A DNA stretch of 64,000 nt, from assembly GCA_965279735.1 (NCBI GenBank), contig OZ257260.1, positions 1,674,001-1,738,000 of the forward strand, read 5' to 3'. This DNA comes from CAIUGU01 sp965279735 (GTDB lineage: Bacteria; Pseudomonadota; Gammaproteobacteria; Steroidobacterales; Steroidobacteraceae). The position numbers were made by a program, and so were the translations under genes. Position 1 is the stretch's first letter. Each line of letters opens with the position of its first letter. A model generated the notes under the pieces. That model did no database searches. It was not told the origin of the DNA and saw only the letters and a program-made list of their open reading frames with translations. Positions 53,956 to 62,268 of this stretch are shown piece after piece.

Positions 53956-55602
53956 CTAGCTTCTGGCGACTCGTGGCGTGTCGATCAGCGCCAGCCGCTC
54001 TTCCTTGTTGGGATCGTTCGCGACCTGGCACTCGGTATTGAGCACCATCGTCGCCTTCTGATCCGCGGTGTAAGCCGGCCACTGCGGAAGTCCGTCGTGG
54101 TTCGGATTGCCGGTTCGGGCAAAGGACGTCCATGCAGCGCTCATCCTGTCCTGCAACGCGTAACGGTCATCGCCCATGCCCGTCATCGACTGCGCGACAT
54201 CGACGTTGCGGAAGGCAAACGGGATGTCGAGCGTGTGATAGGCCTTCATCTTTCCTTCGCGCACCGGTGAATGCCACGTGAAGTAGTAGACGTAAGCCGC
54301 ACCCTTGCCGAGTGCCGACTTGTGGTCTGCCAGCGTCTGGGTGTCCATGCGACGCGTATCGTCCGCCTGCATCTTGAGATAGATGTCGATGTTCTCGATA
54401 CCGGGGAATTTCTTCTGGTACACCGTGATCATCTTTTTCGCATTCGCATCGTTCATGCGCAGGTCGTCCTTGAGACGCTTGATGAGTTCAGGCGTGTCGA
54501 TCGGGTCGATCTGGATGCGTGGCGACCAGGCTTCTTCCGTCTCGACGGTGCCGAGCATGATCGGCACATCGGCCGACAGATCGGACGCCACCGGATCGAA
54601 CATGTCGGCAGGCAGCGTGCGGCCGTCCGTCACCATGCCGAAGTTGAAGCGTTCCTTGGCGAGCAGATCCACGAGCTGCTGGTACGGAAGCTGCTGCAGC
54701 TCGTCGACACGCGACTTGTCGAGGCCGAGCGAGTGCAGCAAGCGTTCGGCGCTTTCATTGGCCTGGTCGCGCGGCTGACCGCGCAGTGCAGAGCCGCTCT
54801 GCATGATCGCGCGATGGAACAGACCCTTCGCTGCAGGCATACCCTGCAGGATGCTGACTTTGCGCCCACCACCGGACTGGCCAAAGATGGTGACGTTGCC
54901 AGGATCGCCGCCAAAGCGATCGATGTTGTCGCGTACCCATTCGAGTGCGGCGACGATATCGAGCTGGCCGACGTTGCCTGCCTGCGAATACTTCTCGCCA
55001 CCGATGTCGGCGAGGAAGAGATAGCCGAACACGTTCAGGCGGTGATTCACACCTACGACGACCACGTCATGGGCCTTCGCGAGATTGGTGCCGTTGTAGA
55101 TGTCGAAACCGGCCGATCCGGAATTCAGGCCGCCGCCGTGCAGCCACACCATGACCGGACGCTTTGCATCAGCGGTGGTGGTACTCGGCGTATAGACGTT
55201 GAGGACGAGGCAGTCCTCGCCCATCGCTTCGCGGCGATCCATCGCGGCTACTTCGGGAGGCTCGCCGCCTGCAAACTGCTGCGGGGCGCGCTGACCGAGC
55301 TCGACCGTTTCCCGTACTTCGGTCCAGGGCGTGGGCTTCGACGGAGGCAGGAAGCGGCCACCGCCAGCAGTTGAACCGCCGTAAGGCACACCGCGGAAGG
55401 AATAAATGCCGTCGTTCACTGCGCCGCGGATCTTGCCGTAAGCCGTCTCTACTTCAGTGCCACCACCCGTGCTCGCAGCGACTGGAACGGCGCTCTCACG
55501 CGAACAGGCGGTCAGCAGTCCGCCACCCAGGACACTTAACGTGAGGGCACTCTGGCCCAGGAACGTACGGCGATTGATCTTGTAGGCTGGTCTAATCTTC
55601 AT
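53956..55602 (-). CDS. Exported type-B carboxylesterase
   Basis: 548 residues of the carboxylesterase/lipase (COesterase) family. The N-terminus INRRTFLGQSALTLSVLGGG has a twin arginine, and LLTAC is a lipobox, so it is probably a Tat-exported lipoprotein. Oxyanion region WLHGGGLNSGS; nucleophile in FGQSGGGRK; histidine in AYHTLDIPFAF. It probably hydrolyses small esters outside the cytoplasm. Monocistronic. Confidence 0.9.
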   Translation of the reverse strand: MKIRPAYKINRRTFLGQSALTLSVLGGGLLTACSRESAVPVAASTGGGTEVETAYGKIRGAVNDGIYSFRGVPYGGSTAGGGRFLPPSKPTPWTEVRETVELGQRAPQQFAGGEPPEVAAMDRREAMGEDCLVLNVYTPSTTTADAKRPVMVWLHGGGLNSGSAGFDIYNGTNLAKAHDVVVVGVNHRLNVFGYLFLADIGGEKYSQAGNVGQLDIVAALEWVRDNIDRFGGDPGNVTIFGQSGGGRKVSILQGMPAAKGLFHRAIMQSGSALRGQPRDQANESAERLLHSLGLDKSRVDELQQLPYQQLVDLLAKERFNFGMVTDGRTLPADMFDPVASDLSADVPIMLGTVETEEAWSPRIQIDPIDTPELIKRLKDDLRMNDANAKKMITVYQKKFPGIENIDIYLKMQADDTRRMDTQTLADHKSALGKGAAYVYYFTWHSPVREGKMKAYHTLDIPFAFRNVDVAQSMTGMGDDRYALQDRMSAAWTSFARTGNPNHDGLPQWPAYTADQKATMVLNTECQVANDPNKEERLALIDTPRVARS

Positions 55603-55759
55603 CGGTCCCCCTCAAATTGATTTGCGGCCACCGCGTTGCACCGGGGCCGAAGCGTGGCGATTTTGCGGGAGGAAGTCCCGACAGGGGATCACCCGGACGT
55701 AAAGATTTGTGAAGACTGCCCTGCCCAACCCGCGCAATCCAATCTGCTAGATTGGCCGG

Positions 55760-56665
55760 ATGCTCAATGTCGACAACTTGAGAAAGAAATACGGTGAGCT
55801 GGAGGTCGTTCGCGGGGTGAGCCTTCACGTTGCCCCGGGCACCTGCTTCGGCCTGCTCGGCCCGAATGGCGCGGGCAAGACGACGACCTTGCGTTGCTGC
55901 CTGGGGCTCACGCATCCCGACAGCGGCACCATCGAACTTGCCGGCCTCCCCGTCCCTGCGCAGGCGAGAGAGGCGCGTGCACGCGTGGGCGTGGTCCCGC
56001 AGTTCGATAACCTCGATCCCGACTTCACCGTCACCGAGAACCTGATCGTCTATGGCCGTTACTTCGGCCTGTCACGCAGTCAATGCGAGGCACAGGTCGA
56101 TCGGCTGCTGGTCTTCGCCGGCCTCACCGAAAAAGCCAATGCGCAGATCGAATCGCTGTCGGGAGGCATGAAGCGCCGGCTGACGCTCGCCCGCGCAATG
56201 ATCAACGACCCGCAGATCTTGTTCATGGATGAACCGACGACCGGTCTCGATCCGCAGGCCCGGCACCTGGTCTGGGATCGACTCAAGACCCTGCTGGCCG
56301 AGGGGCGCACCATCATCCTGACGACGCACTTCATGGATGAAGCGCAGCGGTTGTGTGATCGCGTGGCGATCATGGATCGCGGCGTGATCATTGCGGAAGA
56401 CGCGCCCCATGCCCTGATCGATCGAGAGATCGAACCTGCGGTCATCGAAGTTTACGGTGAAGGCATCGAGAGCTGGTTTGAATCTTCCGGCCGCAGGCTT
56501 GCCGAACGCGCCGAGATCGCCGGCGACACGGCGTTCTGCTACTGCCACGATCCTGCACCGCTGCTGAAATCGCTTGAAGGCCTGACGGAACTTCGCAGCC
56601 TCAGGCGTTCTGCCAATCTCGAAGATGTCTTCCTCAAACTCACGGGACGGGACCTGCGTGACTGA
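55760..56665 (+). CDS. ABC transporter ATP-binding protein (NodI-like)
   Basis: 301 residues. Walker A GPNGAGKTTT, Q-loop VVPQFDNLD, signature LSGGMKRRL, Walker B ILFMDEPTTGLD and switch histidine TTHFMDE are intact. The sequence is close to NodI, the ATPase that exports lipo-oligosaccharides in rhizobia, but such genes also occur widely outside nodulation. Its end overlaps the permease start. Confidence 0.92.
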   Translation: MLNVDNLRKKYGELEVVRGVSLHVAPGTCFGLLGPNGAGKTTTLRCCLGLTHPDSGTIELAGLPVPAQAREARARVGVVPQFDNLDPDFTVTENLIVYGRYFGLSRSQCEAQVDRLLVFAGLTEKANAQIESLSGGMKRRLTLARAMINDPQILFMDEPTTGLDPQARHLVWDRLKTLLAEGRTIILTTHFMDEAQRLCDRVAIMDRGVIIAEDAPHALIDREIEPAVIEVYGEGIESWFESSGRRLAERAEIAGDTAFCYCHDPAPLLKSLEGLTELRSLRRSANLEDVFLKLTGRDLRD

Positions 56666-57464
56666 CGTTGCCCTTCTTTCCACGCGGAAGACTCCGGCTC
56701 ACAAACGCAATCCCTTGCGTTGCCTGCACGTCGTGCACCGGAACTATCTGGTCTGGCGGAAACTCCTCGGGTCGGCGCTAGTGGGCCATCTCGCCGATCC
56801 ACTGATCTGGCTCGTCGGCTTGGGCTTCGGCCTCGGCAAACTGCTGCCCACTGTCGGCGGCCTCACCTATCTCGAGTTCCTGGGTTCGGGAATGCTCTGC
56901 TACAGCGTGATGAACTCGGCGTCGTTTGAAGCGCTGTACTCCGCCTTCACGCGCTTGAAACACCAGCGCACATGGGAAGGCATTCTGCACGCGCCCATGA
57001 CCGCTACGGACATCGTCGTCGGTGAATGGCTCTGGGCAGCGCTCAAGGGCGCATTGTCAGGCGCAGCCATCCTGCTGGTGATGACGGCGCTCGGACTCAT
57101 CAAGTCTTTTTCCGCGCTATGGGTTCTGCCGGTTGTGCTGCTCGTCGGCATGGCGTTCTCGAGCATCGCGCTGATCGTGACCGCACTGGCCAAATCCTAT
57201 GACCTGTTCACCTACTACTTCAGCCTGTTCGTGATGCCGATGATGCTGGTCTCCGGCGTTTTCTTTCCCGCCGATCAATTGCCAACCCCCGTTCGCATCG
57301 TGGGGCAGCTCCTGCCCCTCTCTCACGCCACTGCCCTCGCCCGTGGCCTCGCTGTCGGCGCTCCGCTCGAACATGTCGCCTTACATGTACTCGTGATCGC
57401 CCTCTACGCCGTGATTGGCCTCGCCATCGCCAATCACCTGATCAAGAAGCGCCTCACGAAATAG
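56658..57464 (+). CDS. ABC-2-type permease (NodJ-like)
   Basis: 268 residues, six transmembrane helices. PLIWLVGLGFGLG and SGVFFPADQLPTPVRIVGQL fit NodJ/ABC-2 permeases, which pair with NodI-type ATPases. Start is the GTG overlapping the ATPase stop. Exported cargo is unknown; with no nodulation genes nearby, a polysaccharide, lipid or drug is more likely. Confidence 0.9.
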   Translation: MTDVALLSTRKTPAHKRNPLRCLHVVHRNYLVWRKLLGSALVGHLADPLIWLVGLGFGLGKLLPTVGGLTYLEFLGSGMLCYSVMNSASFEALYSAFTRLKHQRTWEGILHAPMTATDIVVGEWLWAALKGALSGAAILLVMTALGLIKSFSALWVLPVVLLVGMAFSSIALIVTALAKSYDLFTYYFSLFVMPMMLVSGVFFPADQLPTPVRIVGQLLPLSHATALARGLAVGAPLEHVALHVLVIALYAVIGLAIANHLIKKRLTK

Positions 57465-57476
57465 GGAGGATCAGAA

Positions 57477-57599
57477 GCAGCGTCTGCCGCCACAAATCAT
57501 TTTCAAAAACGCCGTGAATACATCCATGTAGGCTCCGGCAAAAACGTCCGTGTTTTTGACGGTTTCGAAAATGATTTCTGACGTCAAACGCTGCGGCAG
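57477..57599. repeat. Structured inverted-repeat element
   Basis: Nested and adjacent stems: outer GCAGCGT (57477-57483) with ACGCTGC (57588-57594); AAATCATTTTC (57494-57504) with GAAAATGATTT (57567-57577), a perfect 11-base pair; and between them TACAT-CC-ATGTA (57519-57530) and CAAAAAC/GTTTTTG (57539-57558). The whole fills the gap between two convergent genes and could fold as a three-way structure. It looks like a dispersed palindromic element or bidirectional terminator. Confidence 0.75.
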
Positions 57600-57603
57600 A
57601 AAC

Positions 57604-58338
57604 TCAAGCCTTGGTGCACCCGCGCGTAGACGCTTCCAGCTCATCGAAGAGCCGGTTGGCGAGATTGGCTTTCTTCGTGTCGAGACGATGGACCTGGTCT
57701 TTCTCGACGGCGAACCGGATGTTGTAGCCGCGGCCTTTAAGTACCTGGAACTGGTTCTGCATCGCCGACAGCCAGCTACCATCCTTGTCTCCCACATGCA
57801 TGTAGATGCACAGCGGCTTGAGCGCAGCGAGCTGGGTTTCGTTGGCTGCATTGTTGAGCAGCCCCGGATAGCCCGTGACTGAAACGAAGTACTGCGGGAA
57901 GAGCGAAGCGATGTGGAATGCGCTCAAGCCCCCGTTCGAGTGACCGGTGACGTGCAGCTTCCCGCCTGCCACCTTGTAGGTCTTGAGAATATTGTCGATG
58001 AAGGCCGGGAAGATCCGCGCGGCGCCTTCGAAGTAGAGCTCGCCGTTAGGTGAGGCGGGACTGATGACGATGTACCCGCGCTGTTCGGCATTGGCTCGCC
58101 AATCCGCTTCCGTGCTGCTCTCCACGATGCGCAGGTCCTGCGAACCTCCGGCGAAATGCAGGACCGTGGGATAGGCCTTCGCGGGATCGTAGTTGTTCGG
58201 CAGGATGACCCGGTATGTCACCTGCACGCCGGCGAACGTGCCGATCTTCTGCTGGACCTCCGCCTGCGTCAGCAAAGGAAGTGCCACCAACGCGACCAGA
58301 ACAGACAGGTGGCTGGCAAGTTTTCGTGCATTCATCAT
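57604..58338 (-). CDS. Exported alpha/beta hydrolase (polyhydroxybutyrate depolymerase-like)
   Basis: 244 residues with a signal peptide (LVALVALPLLTQAE). Nucleophile elbow GHSNGG near residue 125 and a histidine in DQVHRLD close to the end; VTYRVILPNNYDPAK and YPTVLHFAGGSQD resemble secreted esterases of the LpqC/PHB-depolymerase type. Substrate unknown. ATG pair at 58335/58338 follows GGAGTCAGG. Confidence 0.82.
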   Translation of the reverse strand: MMNARKLASHLSVLVALVALPLLTQAEVQQKIGTFAGVQVTYRVILPNNYDPAKAYPTVLHFAGGSQDLRIVESSTEADWRANAEQRGYIVISPASPNGELYFEGAARIFPAFIDNILKTYKVAGGKLHVTGHSNGGLSAFHIASLFPQYFVSVTGYPGLLNNAANETQLAALKPLCIYMHVGDKDGSWLSAMQNQFQVLKGRGYNIRFAVEKDQVHRLDTKKANLANRLFDELEASTRGCTKA

Positions 58339-58388
58339 CCTGACTCCGCAATTGCCTTCATCGAGCCCGGAGTGTCGGGGAAGCCCGT

Positions 58389-58769
58389 TCACTTCGGCAA
58401 GTCAGTGATCGCTGCCTCGTAGCGTGCGCAGCAACTGACGATGCCCTCGTCGTTCGTCGCACCCGACGCACATTCCATTCCCGCGCGATCAGCACGCCAG
58501 TCAGCCCATTCAGCATCGCCTCGCCCGAACATGTCCTTGAACTCTTTACCCGCAGCCGCGAGGTATGCCTCCGTGCGGCTGCAGTACCGCGCGATGAATC
58601 CCGCGGCCAGGCAATGCTGCTGCTTGTCGGGCAGGTCCGCCGGAACCCGGCTTGCCACCACGGATTCTGCGCATCCCAATGTCGAGCGCTCGGGACGAAT
58701 CGATGAGGTCGCGCAAGCGGACAGCAGCTGCAGGACGCAGATGACAATAATCCCGCGCCCGATCCTCAA
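58389..58769 (-). CDS. Cysteine-rich lipoprotein of unknown function
   Basis: 126 residues. LRIGRGIIVICVLQLLSAC is a signal sequence with a lipobox; the mature part has eight further cysteines, at least some probably disulfide-bonded in the periplasm. No family recognised. The start is taken as a TTG, because all upstream ATGs lie in the promoter of the divergent HTH-receiver gene. It lies 50 bases upstream of the alpha/beta hydrolase on the same strand. Confidence 0.6.
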   Translation of the reverse strand: MRIGRGIIVICVLQLLSACATSSIRPERSTLGCAESVVASRVPADLPDKQQHCLAAGFIARYCSRTEAYLAAAGKEFKDMFGRGDAEWADWRADRAGMECASGATNDEGIVSCCARYEAAITDLPK

Positions 58770-58905
58770 ATGCCCGCGCCCACCGCGACGCAAAGCGTGG
58801 CCGGCCAGCAGATGTGCGCGAGCAAGTGTCAGGCGATTCCCCAGAATTTCACTCTGTGAAGTGCGTCGCTTGCCGAAAATGGTAATAACGGTAAAAAATG
58901 AACTC

Positions 58906-59511
58906 ATGACGAGCAAACCAGTGAAGCCTTCCAGACCTGAGGATTTCTGCTCTTCCCGTGAAGCGGCAGCCTTGCTCGGGGTTTCTGTCAAAACGATCCA
59001 GCTCTGGACCGAGAACGAAGTCCTCAAGGCTTGGAAAACGCCCGGCGGCCATCGTCGCATCCTCAGGCAATCCGTCGATAGTCTTTTGCGGCAACGCGAT
59101 CAAACCGCAACCAAGGGAGGCCCGAACGGCCGGGCGCGCTTTACGATGCTCGCCGTTGATGATGAATCCGCAACCCGGCGACTCTACGAACTGGTCATTG
59201 CGGATTGGGGATTGCCGATTCGCTTGTTGACCGCGCAGAATGGTTTCGAGGGTCTGATTCGGATCGGCGAGGAAAAGCCGGATCTTCTGCTAACGGATCT
59301 GCATATGCCTGGCATGGACGGCTTCAGCATGATTGCTTCACTGCGGGCGCATCCCGAGACCCGCTCCATGCATGTGATCGTGGCTTCCGGTCTCACGGAG
59401 CCGGAGATCCGTGAGCGTGGTGGCCTTCCGGCCGACGTGCATTTCTTCCCCAAACCGGTTGCTTTCGATCGCCTGCGGTTGCAGGTCCAGAAACTTCTTC
59501 TGGGCGACTGA
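58906..59511 (+). CDS. Excisionase/MerR-type HTH fused to response-regulator receiver
   Basis: 201 residues. Residues 12-60 form a helix-turn-helix of the excisionase/MerR type (SSREAAALLGVSVKTIQLWTENEVLKA, TPGGHRRI). A receiver domain follows from about 78 (LAVDDESATRRL, phosphorylation site LLLTDLHMPGMDG, lysine in FFPKPV). DNA-binding first and receiver second is the reverse of the usual order. Start ATG at 58906; an in-frame ATG at 58879 is possible. It begins a three-gene signalling operon. Confidence 0.85.
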   Translation: MTSKPVKPSRPEDFCSSREAAALLGVSVKTIQLWTENEVLKAWKTPGGHRRILRQSVDSLLRQRDQTATKGGPNGRARFTMLAVDDESATRRLYELVIADWGLPIRLLTAQNGFEGLIRIGEEKPDLLLTDLHMPGMDGFSMIASLRAHPETRSMHVIVASGLTEPEIRERGGLPADVHFFPKPVAFDRLRLQVQKLLLGD

Positions 59512-59524
59512 AACGATCCAGGAC

Positions 59525-61099
59525 ATGCTTACCCCGCCCTTCCCCGCGAATGAAATCGAACGCGTGGAAGCGCTGCGCAGGCTGCGCGTTCTCGATACTC
59601 CGCCCGAGGAGCGCTTCGACCTCATTACCCATCTCGCGACCACCGCATTCAATGTGCCGATTGCACTCGTCAGCCTCGTCGACAGCGACCGGCAATGGTT
59701 CAAATCGCTGCAGGGACTGACTGTCCGGGAAACGCCGCGGAGTCTTTCATTCTGCGGCCATGCGCTCTTCAGCGATGAGATCCTCCTCGTTCCCGATGCG
59801 CTCCAGGATGAGCGCTTCCATGACAACACGCTCGTCACGGGCAATCCGGGCATCCGCTTCTACGCCGGCTGTCCCGTGCATACCCCAGAAGGCCACGTGG
59901 TCGGCACGCTGTGCCTTATTGACAGGAAACCGCGTTCGCTTACGAAGGAGGAACACCAGCTGCTGCGTGGCATGGCTTCCTGGGTCGAGAGCGAACTCAA
60001 CCTGGCGGAGCTGCGGCGGGCTTACTTTGCCTCGAGTGAAAACGAGATGCGTCTGGCAGAAAGCGAAACCCGCTTCCGGCAGGCGTTCGAGTTCGCCCCG
60101 ATCGGCATTGCACTGGCTTCCCCGACCGGCCAATGGCTGAAGGCGAATCCGGCACTTTGCGACCTGGTCGGATACTCCGAGGGAGAACTGCTGCGAAAAA
60201 GTTTCCAGGACATCACCCACCCCGATGACCTCGACTCGGACCTGGTGCATCTGCAGGAACTGCTGACGGGCAAGCGGTCTGTCTACGCGATCGAAAAACG
60301 CTACCTCCACCGGCTTGGCCATACTGTCTGGGTATCCTTGAGTGCCTCGCTGGTTCGCAATCTCGCCGGCGAACCGCAGTACTTCATTTCCCAGATCGAG
60401 GACATCACCGAGCGCAGGCGGCTCGAACAGGTCAAGACCGATTTCCTGGCCAATGCCGCCCACGAATTGCGCTCGCCGATGTCCAGTATCCTGGGTTTCT
60501 CGGAGCTGCTGCTCAAGCGTTCCTACAGTGACGAACGCCGCGCGGAGCTGCTCGGGATCATCAACGGCCAGGCCGTCCAGCTCACGAACCTGATCAACGA
60601 ACTGCTGGACCTCGCGCGGATCGAAGCCGGCGCAGGCCGGGATTTCAGCATCGTGCGGCAGTCGATCGTGCCCATCATTGAAGGGACGCTCGCCGCCTTC
60701 CTCGTGCCGCCGGGACGCGAGCAGGTGCAACTGGAATTGACCGGCGAGCTGCCGGAGCTGGCCGTCGACGCGGAAAAACTGCGCCAGACGCTCACCAACC
60801 TGCTGAGCAATGCGTACAAGTATTCCCCGGATGGCGGGCCCGTCATCCTGACCGCCCGGATAGAGGGCGATCACGTTGCCATCAGCGTTCGCGACCAGGG
60901 TCTCGGCATGACCAAGGAAGAAACAGCGCGTGTTTTCGAAAGATTCTTCCGCGGCACCGATTCGCGCTCGATCCGCGGCTCCGGGCTGGGGTTGAGCATC
61001 GTGAAGGAAATTGTCGAACTGCATGGGGGCCAAATCGGCCTGGAGAGCGAACCCGGACGCGGCACCACCGTCACATTGTTCCTCCCGATCGGGAACTGA
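59525..61099 (+). CDS. GAF-PAS soluble histidine kinase
   Basis: 524 residues with no transmembrane helix. GAF domain at about 25-160 (VPIALVSLVDSDRQWFKS, RFYAGCPVHTPEGHVVGTLC), PAS domain at about 180-300 (FRQAFEFAPIGIALASPTG), then the kinase with NAAHELRSPMSSILGFSELL, N box NLLSNAYKYSPDGGP and G boxes DQGLGM, GSGLGLSI. Probably a cytoplasmic sensor. It lies 13 bases after the HTH-receiver gene and 3 before a receiver gene. Confidence 0.92.
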   Translation: MLTPPFPANEIERVEALRRLRVLDTPPEERFDLITHLATTAFNVPIALVSLVDSDRQWFKSLQGLTVRETPRSLSFCGHALFSDEILLVPDALQDERFHDNTLVTGNPGIRFYAGCPVHTPEGHVVGTLCLIDRKPRSLTKEEHQLLRGMASWVESELNLAELRRAYFASSENEMRLAESETRFRQAFEFAPIGIALASPTGQWLKANPALCDLVGYSEGELLRKSFQDITHPDDLDSDLVHLQELLTGKRSVYAIEKRYLHRLGHTVWVSLSASLVRNLAGEPQYFISQIEDITERRRLEQVKTDFLANAAHELRSPMSSILGFSELLLKRSYSDERRAELLGIINGQAVQLTNLINELLDLARIEAGAGRDFSIVRQSIVPIIEGTLAAFLVPPGREQVQLELTGELPELAVDAEKLRQTLTNLLSNAYKYSPDGGPVILTARIEGDHVAISVRDQGLGMTKEETARVFERFFRGTDSRSIRGSGLGLSIVKEIVELHGGQIGLESEPGRGTTVTLFLPIGN

Positions 61100-61102
61100 T
61101 GC

Positions 61103-61477
61103 ATGAGGATCCTGATCGTCGACGACCAGGAGGAAATGAGGGAACTGATCCGGCTATCCCTGCAGGAACTGGATGCCGAGTTTCTGGAAGCCGAGGACGG
61201 TGCCACCGCCCTTTCGCTGTTTGAACAGTCCCGTCCTGCGGTGGTGTTGCTCGACGTCAACATCAAGGGCGAGCTCAACGGCTTCGAGGTCTGCCAGCGG
61301 ATCAAGCAGGCACCGGAGGGACGCGGCATCAAGGTCGTCGTGATCAGCACCCGTGCCCAGCTCGATGACCTGAGACAGGGTTCGCAGGCTCAAGCCGACC
61401 GCTATCTCACCAAACCCTTCAGCCCTGCCGAACTGCATCGCCTCGTCACCGCGCTGCTCGAAAAAACTCCTCAGTAG
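61103..61477 (+). CDS. Stand-alone response-regulator receiver
   Basis: 124 residues, receiver only: IVDDQEE, phosphorylation site VVLLDVNIKG, VISTRAQ and YLTKPFS. No output domain. Last gene of the three-gene signalling operon; probably takes phosphate from the preceding kinase and passes it on or competes with the HTH-receiver protein. Confidence 0.9.
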   Translation: MRILIVDDQEEMRELIRLSLQELDAEFLEAEDGATALSLFEQSRPAVVLLDVNIKGELNGFEVCQRIKQAPEGRGIKVVVISTRAQLDDLRQGSQAQADRYLTKPFSPAELHRLVTALLEKTPQ

Positions 61478-61743
61478 TCCTGCCGGAACTACCCGTATCG
61501 CACGGGAAATCCGCGCACGCCCGTCCGCCTTCTCCCCGAGGTTGGACATAAGACGACGCCGGATCAGACATCCCCTTAAGGACACCCCGCGGCATCACCC
61601 GAGGCCGTACGGCGATCCTGTGACGGCACGCGCAATTACCGGATTTCCCCGGAATTATGGCATCTCGTCTCTGGCAATACCGGCTGAAATGATAAAAATG
61701 AACCTCGATTCGTTTTTACCACTTTCAAATTTCGGAGCCGGTC

Positions 61744-62247
61744 ATGAAACGCTTTCTGGTCCTGATCACTGTTGCGGGAGTCGTGTGGAGTGCCGCGGAA
61801 GCAGCCGACCATGGCGGCATCTCGGTGCAGCTCACTGCCAGTCGTATCGTCGCTGCTCCGAACGGCAGTGAGACGCGACAGGTTGCCGATGTCGCCCGTC
61901 CTGGCGAAGTCATCGAATACAGCGCCGTCTACACCAACACCGGCGTCACCGTCGTGAAAGGCGTGGCAGCGACATTGCCGATTCCGGCTACCGGCCTCGA
62001 ATACCTGCCGGATTCGGCAGCGCCCAAGGCCCTTCTCGCCAGCCTCGATGGCAAGACCTTCGCGCCGGTGCCGTTGATGCGCGCCTACCGCCTGAAAAGC
62101 GGCGAAGAAACCATGCGTCCGGTGCCCACGAGCGAATACCGCTTCCTGCGCTGGGAACTCGGCGATCTCGCTGGCGGCGCCAATACCACTGTCACCGCGC
62201 GCATGCGCATCACCGACGCACCGGCCCTGTCGGCCGCGTCGCGCTAA
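61744..62247 (+). CDS. Secreted protein next to DUF11 surface protein
   Basis: 167 residues with a signal peptide (LVLITVAGVVWSAAEAAD). The mature part has beta-rich sequence with DVARPGEVIEYSAVYTNTGV, very like the opening of DUF11-type Ig-like domains, and ends in VTARMRITDAP. No further domain. It lies 21 bases before the large DUF11 gene and was probably built from the same repeat type. Promoter region upstream (61478-61743) is AT-richer than its surroundings. Confidence 0.75.
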   Translation: MKRFLVLITVAGVVWSAAEAADHGGISVQLTASRIVAAPNGSETRQVADVARPGEVIEYSAVYTNTGVTVVKGVAATLPIPATGLEYLPDSAAPKALLASLDGKTFAPVPLMRAYRLKSGEETMRPVPTSEYRFLRWELGDLAGGANTTVTARMRITDAPALSAASR

Positions 62248-62268
62248 CCGCAGGAAGGGAGTCCTCTC

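Noticed and set aside
55760..57464. Nodulation-factor exporter NodIJ
   Set aside because: The pair is similar to NodIJ, but no nodulation genes are nearby and such exporters are common in non-symbionts.
59747..61033. 428-codon open frame antisense to the GAF-PAS kinase
   Set aside because: Shadow of a clear kinase gene; the translation has no domain or good start.
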